From: CAYLZW01 sp964388085
GTDB lineage: Bacteria; Myxococcota; UBA727; CAYLZW01
Direction: 5' to 3'
DNA length: 12,903 nucleotides
Assembly (NCBI GenBank): GCA_964388085.1
Contig: CAYLZW010000162.1
Location: forward strand, 1 to 12,903
Shown: positions 7,349 to 12,903 of the stretch, one piece after another
Layout: each line of letters starts with the position of its first letter
Position numbering within the stretch: the first letter of the stretch is position 1
Position numbers and translations under genes: made by a program
The notes under the pieces: generated by a model
What the model saw: only the letters and a program-made list of their open reading frames with translations
What the model was told of the DNA's origin: nothing
Databases searched by the model: none

Positions 7349-7371
7349 GCATGCCACGTTCGGTGGCATGC
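7349..7371. repeat. perfect inverted repeat, 9-bp arms, 5-nt loop, overlapping the ATG of the Cys-rich gene
   Basis: GCATGCCAC (7349-7357), loop GTTCG, GTGGCATGC (7363-7371). Both arms contain an ATG (7351 and 7368). The 3' arm buries the ATG of the Cys-rich protein, and AGGGGG (7341-7346) lies just 5' of the stem. As RNA it could control access to the start; as DNA it could be an operator. Confidence 0.55.
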
Positions 7372-7395
7372 GCCCCGCTCGCGTTCCTGGCCTGA
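7351..7395 (+). CDS. possible 14-codon leader peptide
   Basis: ATG 7351 has AGGGGG 4 nt upstream and opens a 14-codon frame (MPRSVACAPLAFLA, stop 7393-7395). It overlaps the start of the Cys-rich gene in another frame. Its ribosome binding site is better placed than that of the ATG at 7368, and its translation would melt the hairpin at 7349-7371. It may be a chance frame; no family similarity can be judged at this length. Confidence 0.2.
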   Translation: MPRSVACAPLAFLA

Positions 7396-7742
7396 CGCGC
7401 ACGCTCGTCGTGCTCGCGCTGGTGGCGTGCGTGTCCGGCCTGGCGCCGTTTCTGACGCAGGCGCTCTCCGGCGGCGTCAGCGCGTTCCTCACGGGCAGCT
7501 ACGAAGATCCCTGCGCCGACTGCCCGTACGACGAGGGCGGCCCCGACGCACTCCCCTGCTCGCCCAATTGCGCGGACTGCCTCTGCGGTCCGGGATCACG
7601 CGTCCCGCCCGAGCCAAAGCTATTGACCTGGGAGCTGCCGCGCGAGCTCGTCGCCGCGCCCTCGAGCGCGCCGGCGGACAGCGGCCTGCCCCCGCAAGAG
7701 AGCCCCGCCCTCGACGGGCTGTTACGGCCTCCGCGAGCCTGA
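7368..7742 (+). CDS. small Cys-rich predicted lipoprotein, putative metal binder
   Basis: This 124-residue protein is of unrecognised family. The N-terminus has a basic n-region, a hydrophobic run and LVAC (L18-C21), a good lipobox; a second weakly hydrophobic stretch follows (22-41). The core is a compact Cys cluster, CADC (C49, C52) and CSPNCADCLC (C64, C68, C71, C73), which suggests binding of a soft or divalent metal. The tail from ~75 is Pro-rich. It is first in the plus-strand arm, ahead of the CzcC-like gene (69 nt gap), so a periplasmic metal sensor or scavenger role is inferred. The start is uncertain: ATG 7368 has no adjacent ribosome binding site and lies in a hairpin, while an in-frame TTG at 7332 has GGGAG 8 nt upstream and would add 12 residues to the n-region. 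Confidence 0.62.
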   Translation: MRPARVPGLTRTLVVLALVACVSGLAPFLTQALSGGVSAFLTGSYEDPCADCPYDEGGPDALPCSPNCADCLCGPGSRVPPEPKLLTWELPRELVAAPSSAPADSGLPPQESPALDGLLRPPRA

Positions 7743-7763
7743 GCGAGCGTGTCGCCGCCGGCT

Positions 7764-7780
7764 CGTGACACGACGTCACG
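7764..7780. repeat. short inverted repeat upstream of the CzcC-like gene
   Basis: CGTGAC (7764-7769), 5 nt, GTCACG (7775-7780): perfect 6-bp arms in the 69-nt gap between the Cys-rich gene and the outer-membrane factor gene. It could be an operator half-site pair or a weak hairpin; at this GC content chance is a real alternative. Confidence 0.25.
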
Positions 7781-7811
7781 GGCGCGTCGCCCTCCCTCCG
7801 CGAGGCCTCTC

Positions 7812-9155
7812 ATGTCGCACTCTCGTCGCTGCGCCGCGAAGGTGGCGCCGCTCGCGCTGTCTCTGGCGCTGTCTCCGGCGCCGCCATTGGCCCTTCTGTT
7901 CGTCGCGCGGCCCGCCGTCGCGCAGGGCGAGGACGCGCCGGTCCGCGCGCTCGATCGCAGCGACGTGATCGCGCTCGCGCGCGAACAAGCGCCCGCCGTG
8001 CTGAACGCGCTCGCGCAGGTGCAGGACGCGCGCGCGCGGACGGTCGGCGCCGGCCTGTTGAGCACGCGCAACCCGACGCTCGAGGGGAGCGCCGGCCCGC
8101 GCTTCGGCGCCGAGGGCACGACGCCCCAGATGGACGTCAGCGCCTGGCTGCCGCTGCCGCTCGTCGTCGACCGCGCGCGCTCGCTCGCCGCCGCCGAGGC
8201 GCACGTCGAGAGCGCGCGGGACGACGTCGAGGTCGCGCGCCAACAGGCGGTCGGCGTCGCGCTCGACGCCTATGTCCACGTGCTGCACGCGAGAGAGCGG
8301 GCCGCGCTCGCGCGCGAGCGGACGGGGTTGGCCGATCGCCTGCTCTCGGCGGCGAAGGCGCGCCTCGACGCCGGTGACGCCTCCCGCCTCGAGGTCGAGC
8401 TCGCGCAAGCGGAGAGGGCGGCGAGCCTCGCGGCTGTGCTGGCGGCGGAGGCGGGGCTCGCGAGCGCGGCGTCGGACCTCGCGGGCGCCCTCGGGCTGTC
8501 CGATCTCTCACCGTCCGCCGTGCACGGCCGCCTCGCGGACGAGATGACGTTTTCCGACGCCGACGCGCTCGCGCTCGAGCCGCTCCTCGCGCGCGCCCTC
8601 GAGGAGCGAGCGGACCTGCGCGCCGCCGCCTCCGGCCTCGACGCCGCGCGGGCCGACGTAGAGCGCGCGGCCCTCGGCTGGTTGCCCGAGCTCTCGCTCG
8701 GCGCGAGCTATGGCTACGAGGAGGGCGCGCACATCACCACGGCCGCAGCCTCGATCTCGCTGCCCGTGTTCGACGCCGGTCAAGGCCCGCACGCCGAGGC
8801 GGCAGCCATACGCGACCGGCGCGCGCGCGAGCTCGAGCAGCTGCGCCGGGTTGCGCGCGCCGAGGTGCGCGGCGCCTTCGCCGTGCACGACAAGGCGCTC
8901 GCCGCCGCTCGTCTATTGCAAGCCGAAGCGCTGCCGCGCGTGGCCGCCGCGCAAGAGCTCGTCAGCGCCAGCTACGCGGCCGGCAAGATCGATCTCGCGG
9001 ACCTCCTCGTCGTGCGCCGCGAAGCGCTCGCCATCCGCGCCGAGCACCTGACGCGACAGCGTGACGCGGCGCTCGCGGCCAATCGCCTGCGCGCCGTCGT
9101 GGGCCCCCTGCCGACCGTTGCTACCGTCCCCCCCTCACTCCGGAGAGAGCCATGA
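7812..9155 (+). CDS. czcC: TolC/CzcC-family outer-membrane efflux protein
   Basis: This 447-residue outer-membrane channel component of a tripartite heavy-metal efflux pump belongs to the outer membrane efflux protein (OEP) family. A signal peptide (basic start, hydrophobic 11-32) ends at AVA|Q (A37). The mature protein has the usual two-fold repeat of long Ala/Arg/Glu-rich coiled-coil helices (about 48-75 and 125-215; 255-290 and 325-420), with beta segments such as LPELSLGASYGYEEG and the following ISLPVFDAGQG, a typical TolC-family strand. ATG 7812 is chosen because it begins the signal peptide and has GAGG 6 nt upstream; the frame is open further to GTG 7749 without such support. Its TGA overlaps the next gene's ATG (ATGA, 9152-9155), so the two are translationally coupled. 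The symbol rests on gene order with the CzcB- and CzcA-like genes. Confidence 0.93.
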   Translation: MSHSRRCAAKVAPLALSLALSPAPPLALLFVARPAVAQGEDAPVRALDRSDVIALAREQAPAVLNALAQVQDARARTVGAGLLSTRNPTLEGSAGPRFGAEGTTPQMDVSAWLPLPLVVDRARSLAAAEAHVESARDDVEVARQQAVGVALDAYVHVLHARERAALARERTGLADRLLSAAKARLDAGDASRLEVELAQAERAASLAAVLAAEAGLASAASDLAGALGLSDLSPSAVHGRLADEMTFSDADALALEPLLARALEERADLRAAASGLDAARADVERAALGWLPELSLGASYGYEEGAHITTAAASISLPVFDAGQGPHAEAAAIRDRRARELEQLRRVARAEVRGAFAVHDKALAAARLLQAEALPRVAAAQELVSASYAAGKIDLADLLVVRREALAIRAEHLTRQRDAALAANRLRAVVGPLPTVATVPPSLRREP

Positions 9156-9481
9156 AGAAGCGGATGTCACTGCCTTCCCTGCTCGCGCTGTGCGCGCTGC
9201 TTTCGTTCGTCGTCGTCGGCGTCGCCTGCAGCGACAAGAGCGCGAGCCCCGATGAGGCGGGCGGCTCCGCGCACGCGGCGGCGGACGTCGTGCCCGGCAG
9301 TCACGAAGACTGGTGCGGCGAGCACGCGGTGCCGGAGTCGCAGTGCACGCAATGTCACGAGGAGCTGATCGCCGCCTTCAAGGCCACCGGCGACTGGTGC
9401 GACGAGCACGGGCTCCCCGAATCGCACTGCCGCAAATGCAACCCGGACCTCGTCATCGAGCGCCCGGCCAAGGGCTCCTGA
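9152..9481 (+). CDS. small periplasmic lipoprotein with two C-x2-H-x6-C-x2-C metal-binding modules
   Basis: This 109-residue protein has a strong hydrophobic signal (7-25) ending at VGVAC (C26), an acceptable but not ideal lipobox (Gly at -3). The mature part is almost wholly two modules 28 residues apart: DWCGEHAVPESQCTQCH (C55, H58, C65, C68) and DWCDEHGLPESHCRKCN (C83, H86, C93, C96). Each has three Cys and one His, as in a zinc-ribbon-like site. The same pair, with nearly the same linker, forms the N-terminus of the adaptor encoded next, so the gene is a free-standing copy of that domain. It overlaps the CzcC stop by 4 nt (ATGA) and has GGAGAG 4 nt before its start. A periplasmic metal carrier that delivers to or loads the adaptor is inferred; a zinc or redox role is not excluded. 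Confidence 0.85.
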   Translation: MKKRMSLPSLLALCALLSFVVVGVACSDKSASPDEAGGSAHAAADVVPGSHEDWCGEHAVPESQCTQCHEELIAAFKATGDWCDEHGLPESHCRKCNPDLVIERPAKGS

Positions 9482-9483
9482 GC

Positions 9484-9523
9484 TCGGCTCCCTTCTTCGG
9501 CTCCCTTTCTTCGGCTCCCTGCC
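9484..9523 (+). repeat. three short tandem repeats in the gap before the adaptor gene
   Basis: TCGGCTCCCTTCT (9484-9496), TCGGCTCCCTTTCT (9497-9510) and TCGGCTCCCTGCC (9511-9523) are three near-identical 13-14-nt units filling most of the 68-nt gap between the small lipoprotein and the adaptor. A degenerate fourth piece (TGGCTCC) follows. They are pyrimidine-rich on the plus strand, probably from replication slippage, and copy number could alter spacing in the operon. Confidence 0.7.
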
Positions 9524-9549
9524 TGGCTCCTCGAACGAAGGACCGCGAG

Positions 9550-10938
9550 ATGTCGTCACGCCATCAACCGAGACTGCGCGGGAGCGCCGCGGCCGGCAGC
9601 GGCCTCGCGCTCGCTTGCTTCACCGTCGTCGTGCTCTCCGCCTGCGAGCCGGCGCTCGAGGCGTCCGACGCGCGTCGCGACACCCCGCGCGCGGCGAGCG
9701 CTACGGCGGCGGGGCTGTGCGAGCACGGCGTCCTCGAGGCCATCTGCCCGAAGTGCCACCCGTCCGTCGCCGCGGTGTTCCAGGCGAAAGGCGACTGGTG
9801 CGAAGAGCACGGCTTCCCCGAGTCGGTGTGCCCCATCTGCCACCCCGAGCGCGGCGGCCGCCCCGGCGTCGTCGTCGACGAGAAGGAGCCCCCCGCCGAC
9901 GGCACCCTCGTGCGCTTCGCCAGCGACGACACCGCGCGGCTCGCGGGCATCCAGACGGCGAAGGCGACCAAGGGCGAGCGCACGCCCGAGGCGCACGCGC
10001 TCGTGCGCATTCAATACGACGCCACCAAGGTCGCGCACGTCAGCGCGGCTTCGGCCGGCGTGCTGCGGCGCATTCAAGCGGACGTCGGCGCGCGCGTCGA
10101 GCAGGGCGCCGTGCTCGCCGTCGTCGACAGCGCCGGGGTCGGCGCGGATCGCTCGCAGCTCAGCGCGGCCGAGTCGCGCCTGCGCGCCGCGGAGTCGAAC
10201 CTGCGACGAGAGCGCGAGCTGCACGAGAAGGGCATCTCCCCCCAGCGTGACGTCGAGCGCGCCGAGAGCGAGCGCGACGCCGCGAAGGCCGAGGTGCGGG
10301 CGGCGCGCGGCGCCTTGAGCGCGGTCGGCGCCGGCGAGAAGGGTGCCGGCGGTTACGCCATCACGGCGCCGCTCGCGGGCGTCGTCACCCGCCGCATGGC
10401 GACCCTCGGCCAGTCGGTGCAGGCGAGCGAGCTGTTGTTCGAGGTGGTGGATCCGTCCGCCATGTGGGCCGACCTCGAGGTGCTCGAGCAGGACCTCGCC
10501 CACGTGCGCGCGGGCCAGACGGCGCGCATCTTTGTGGACGCGCTGCCGCAGCGCTCCTTCACGGGCAGCCTCGACTTCATCGCGCCCTCCGTCGACCCGC
10601 GCACGCGCACGGCGCTCGCCCGCGTGCGGCTCGAGAACGAAGAGGGCCTGTTGCGCGCGAACATGTTCGGCCGCGCGGCCATCGCCCTCGAGACCACCCA
10701 GAGCTCCGTCGTCGTGCCCATCGGCGCCGTACAGCGCGCGGTGGGGCAGGCCTTCGTGTTCGTCAAGAAGGACGCGCGCGTGTTCGAGGCCCGGCGCGTG
10801 CAGGTCGGCCTCGTCGACGACGAGGTGGCGGAGATCAAGCGCGGCGTCGCGGCCGGCGACGAGGTGGCGACCACGGGCGCGTTCCTGCTGAAGACCGAGA
10901 TCTTGAAGGGCGCCATCGGCGCCGGCTGCTGCGAATAG
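9550..10938 (+). CDS. czcB: CzcB-like RND periplasmic adaptor with N-terminal Cys/His metal-binding domain
   Basis: This 462-residue membrane fusion protein links the inner-membrane RND pump to the outer-membrane channel. The signal ends in the lipobox LSAC (C32). Next are two Cys/His modules: LCEHGVLEAICPKCH (C57, H59, C66, C69) and DWCEEHGFPESVCPICH (C84, H87, C94, C97). The adaptor core follows: biotinyl-lipoyl half GVLRRIQADVGARVEQGAVL, coiled-coil hairpin (~200-255), second lipoyl half ITAPLAGVVTRRMATLGQSV, beta-barrel VDPSAMWADLEVLEQDLAHV, and membrane-proximal domain. It ends in LKGAIGAGCCE, a Cys-containing tail seen in CzcB relatives. ATG 9550 has AAGGA 7 nt upstream and starts the signal peptide; the frame is open further back to 9313, inside the previous gene, which is not credible as a start. 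The next gene starts 8 nt after its stop. Confidence 0.95.
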   Translation: MSSRHQPRLRGSAAAGSGLALACFTVVVLSACEPALEASDARRDTPRAASATAAGLCEHGVLEAICPKCHPSVAAVFQAKGDWCEEHGFPESVCPICHPERGGRPGVVVDEKEPPADGTLVRFASDDTARLAGIQTAKATKGERTPEAHALVRIQYDATKVAHVSAASAGVLRRIQADVGARVEQGAVLAVVDSAGVGADRSQLSAAESRLRAAESNLRRERELHEKGISPQRDVERAESERDAAKAEVRAARGALSAVGAGEKGAGGYAITAPLAGVVTRRMATLGQSVQASELLFEVVDPSAMWADLEVLEQDLAHVRAGQTARIFVDALPQRSFTGSLDFIAPSVDPRTRTALARVRLENEEGLLRANMFGRAAIALETTQSSVVVPIGAVQRAVGQAFVFVKKDARVFEARRVQVGLVDDEVAEIKRGVAAGDEVATTGAFLLKTEILKGAIGAGCCE

Positions 10939-10943
10939 GGAGG
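10937..10943 (+). promoter_or_regulatory. ribosome binding site of the czcA-like gene
   Basis: AGGGAGG begins at the last base of the adaptor gene's stop region (the stop TAG is 10936-10938) and sits 3 nt before ATG 10947. The spacing is short, but it directly couples translation of pump and adaptor. Confidence 0.5.
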
Positions 10944-10946
10944 CTC

Positions 10947-12903
10947 ATGCTCGCGAAGGTCATCGACCTCTCGGTTCGCCATCCCTTCGCCGTGCTCGGC
11001 GCTTGGGCGCTCATCGCCGCGCTCGGCGTCGTGTCGTTCCTGCGCCTGCCGCTCGACGCCTTTCCGGACACGACGCCCGTGCAGGTGCAGGTGAACACCG
11101 TGGCGCCGTCGCTGTCGCCGCTCGAGGTGGAGCGGCAGCTCACCTTCCCCGTCGAGCAGTCCATCTCCGGGCTGCCGGGGCTGCGCGAGGTGCGCTCGGT
11201 CTCGAAGTTCGGCCTGTCCCAGGTCGTGGCCATCTTCGACGACGACACCGACATCTATCTGGCGCGGCAGGTGGTGCAGGAGCGCATCGCCGCGCTGCCG
11301 CTGCCCGACGCCGCCGGCGCGCCCACGCTCGGTCCGGTGGCCAGCGGCCTCGGCGAGATCTTCCACTACCTCGTCACCGGCGAGGGCAAGAGCCTCAGCG
11401 AGCTGCGCACGCTGCAGGACTGGGTGATCAAGCCGCAGCTCCGCTCGGTCCCCGGCGTCGCCGAGGTGAACACCTGGGGCGGCTTCTCGCGTCAGGTGCA
11501 CGTCGTCATCGATCCGCTCACGCTCGAGAAGCACGACCTCACGCTCGCCGACGTGATCGAGGCCATCGAGCAGAACAACGAGAGCGCGGGCGGCGGCGTG
11601 CTCTCCCGCGGCGGGGAGGCGCTGCTCGTGCGCGGCGTCGGCGTCATCGAGGCGCCGGCGGACCTCGAGGAAGTCGTGCTCCGCAGCGACGGCGGCGTAC
11701 CGCTCCTCCTGCGCGACATCGCGCGCGTCGAGGAGGGGCACGAGATCCGCCGCGGCGCCGTCACCGCCGACGGCGAGGGAGAGGCGGTGCTCGGCCTCGG
11801 CTTCCTGCTCATGGGCGAGAACAGCCGCGACGTCACCACGGCGCTGCGCGCGCGCCTCGTCGAGGTGCAGCGGACGCTGCCCGAGGGCGTGCGCGCCGAG
11901 GTCGTCTACGACCGCACGGCGCTCATCGATCACGTGCTCGAGACCGTGCAGAAGAACCTGTTCGAGGGTGCGCTGCTCGTCATCGCCGTGCTGTTCCTGC
12001 TGCTCGGCAACCTGCGCGCGGGGCTCATCGTCGCCTCCGCCATCCCGCTGTCGATGCTAGTGGCGTTCGACCTCATGCTGCGCGTCGGCGTGGCCGGCAG
12101 CCTCATGAGCCTCGGCGCCATCGACTTCGGCCTCATCGTCGACAGCTCCGTCATCCAGGTGGAGAACGCCTCGCGGCGGCTGAAGGAGGACACCTCGGGG
12201 CGCACGATCGCGGAGATCGTGCGCGACGCCTGCCTCGAGGTGCGCCGGCCGACGCTGTTCGGTGAGCTCATCATCCTCGTCGTGTACCTGCCCATCCTCA
12301 CGCTCACCGGCGTCGAGGGGAAGATGTTCCGCCCCATGGCGCTGACGGTCGTCTTCGCGCTGCTCGGCTCGCTGCTCTTGTCGATCACGCTCATGCCGGC
12401 GCTGTCGCGACTGTTGCTGCGACGCGCGAAGGCCGGCGTGAGCGAGGACGATCCCTGGGTGGTACGGCACCTGAAGCGCCTGTACCGGCCGCTGCTCGAG
12501 CGCGCTCTGCAGGCGCGCGGCGCCGTGCTCGCCGTGGCGCTCCTCGTCGGCGCGAACGGTCTCTTCCTCGCCACGCAGCTCGGCGCGGAGTTCATCCCCC
12601 GGCTCTCCGAGGGCGCGCTCGCCATCAACACCATCCGGCTCGCGAGCGTCTCGCTCGAGGAGTCCGTGCGCTACGGCAGCCAGATCGAGCGCACGCTGCT
12701 CGAGGCCTTCCCGGACGAGGTGGAGCGCGTCTGGACACGCACGGGCACGGCCGAGGTCGCCACCGATCCCATGGGCATCGAGCTGTCCGACGTGTTCTTG
12801 ACGCTGAAGCCGCGCGAGGTGTGGACGAAGGCGAAGACGCAAGAAGAGCTCGTCAGCGCCATGCAAGAGCACCTCTCGGTGCTGCCCGGCATGAGGATCG
12901 TGT
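10947..12903 (+). CDS. czcA: CzcA-type heavy-metal efflux RND permease (3' end outside window)
   Basis: This is the first 652 codons of an inner-membrane proton/metal antiporter of the HME-RND family, which usually has about 1,040 residues. It begins MLAKVIDLSVRHPF. TM1 leads to RLPLDAFPDTTPVQVQVNT and the porter domain motif SPLEVERQLTFPVE, both characteristic of CzcA/CusA. TM4 carries the proton-relay acids D393, D399 and E406 in AIDFGLIVDSSVIQVEN, with the same 6- and 7-residue spacing as CzcA D402/D408/E415. The first periplasmic loop and TM2-TM6 follow, and a second periplasmic region begins with GAEFIPRLSEGAL. AGGGAGG (10937-10943) lies 3 nt before the ATG, and the adaptor gene's stop is 8 nt upstream. 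The DFG...D...E set favours divalent ions (Co/Zn/Cd/Ni) over Cu(+)/Ag(+), but substrate assignment is tentative. No stop is seen up to the edge. Confidence 0.95.
   Translation, partial: MLAKVIDLSVRHPFAVLGAWALIAALGVVSFLRLPLDAFPDTTPVQVQVNTVAPSLSPLEVERQLTFPVEQSISGLPGLREVRSVSKFGLSQVVAIFDDDTDIYLARQVVQERIAALPLPDAAGAPTLGPVASGLGEIFHYLVTGEGKSLSELRTLQDWVIKPQLRSVPGVAEVNTWGGFSRQVHVVIDPLTLEKHDLTLADVIEAIEQNNESAGGGVLSRGGEALLVRGVGVIEAPADLEEVVLRSDGGVPLLLRDIARVEEGHEIRRGAVTADGEGEAVLGLGFLLMGENSRDVTTALRARLVEVQRTLPEGVRAEVVYDRTALIDHVLETVQKNLFEGALLVIAVLFLLLGNLRAGLIVASAIPLSMLVAFDLMLRVGVAGSLMSLGAIDFGLIVDSSVIQVENASRRLKEDTSGRTIAEIVRDACLEVRRPTLFGELIILVVYLPILTLTGVEGKMFRPMALTVVFALLGSLLLSITLMPALSRLLLRRAKAGVSEDDPWVVRHLKRLYRPLLERALQARGAVLAVALLVGANGLFLATQLGAEFIPRLSEGALAINTIRLASVSLEESVRYGSQIERTLLEAFPDEVERVWTRTGTAEVATDPMGIELSDVFLTLKPREVWTKAKTQEELVSAMQEHLSVLPGMRIV

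Larger units (their letters stand above)
7164..7367. promoter_or_regulatory. divergent intergenic region between the copA arm and the czc-like arm
   Basis: This ~200-bp region must hold promoters for both arms. It contains three perfect inverted repeats (listed separately) and two adjacent near-identical 13-14-nt direct repeats (GCTGCGGCTCCAAA at 7192-7205, GCTGCGGCTCAAA at 7206-7218). It also has two CTTCCT hexamers 13 bp apart (7245-7250, 7258-7263). The most AT-rich patch is around 7264-7275. On the minus strand TACAGT (complement of 7267-7272) is a weak -10 candidate for the ATPase, and on the plus strand TAACCA (7271-7276) is a weak one for the other arm. Neither has a convincing -35, and no canonical CueR/MerR dyad was found. 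Confidence 0.4.

Noticed and set aside
9313..9549. Adaptor gene starting at 9313, giving a 541-residue protein
   Set aside because: The extension lies inside the small lipoprotein gene in another frame, has Arg-rich shadow composition, and would bury the clear lipoprotein signal peptide that starts at ATG 9550.
10353..12872. Long minus-strand frames (10353-11933 and 12057-12872) opposite the adaptor and pump genes
   Set aside because: The plus strand encodes conserved CzcB- and CzcA-like proteins throughout. The reverse frames have shadow composition and no recognisable domains.

Overview
The window is very GC-rich (third codon positions almost always G or C), with large lipoproteins, many proximal lipobox signal peptides and RND/TolC efflux genes. 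This fits a Gram-negative, probably a deltaproteobacterium of the Myxococcota type; that is inferred from style, as no taxonomic marker is present. A run of ten Ns at 4999-5008 shows the sequence comes from a scaffolded assembly.

Layout. (1) 1-621, plus strand: the 3' end of a [NiFe]-hydrogenase large subunit, followed by a small hydrophilic gene with a strong ribosome binding site. (2) 710-3313, plus strand: a large predicted lipoprotein of unknown function, ending 10 bp from a convergent gene over a GC-rich hairpin. (3) 7163-3324, minus strand: a Cu(+)-type P1B ATPase whose N-terminus carries seven tandem AHPxH repeats and two YTCPMHPE-type metal-binding domains, then an APC-family amino-acid permease. 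The ATPase is split by the N run. The reading frame on each side and family expectation indicate one intact gene with roughly 90 bases missing. (4) 7164-7367: a divergent intergenic region holding three perfect inverted repeats. (5) 7368 to the right edge, plus strand: a Cys-rich small lipoprotein, a TolC/CzcC outer-membrane factor, a small lipoprotein with two C-x2-H-x6-C-x2-C modules, a CzcB-like adaptor carrying the same pair of modules at its N-terminus, and a CzcA-type RND pump cut off by the window edge.

How it fits together. Regions 3-5 look like one metal-resistance island with divergent arms. The P1B ATPase would move Cu(+) from cytoplasm to periplasm, and the CzcCBA-like tripartite pump would export metal across the outer membrane. 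Three accessory proteins or domains (the His-repeat tail, the Cys-rich lipoprotein, and the free lipoprotein that copies the adaptor's metal module) could buffer or hand over metal. This combined role is inference. No regulator gene (CueR-, CzcR/S- or CsoR-like) lies in the window. The hydrogenase region and the large lipoprotein appear unrelated to metal efflux. I found no tRNA, rRNA, CRISPR array, transposase or attachment site.
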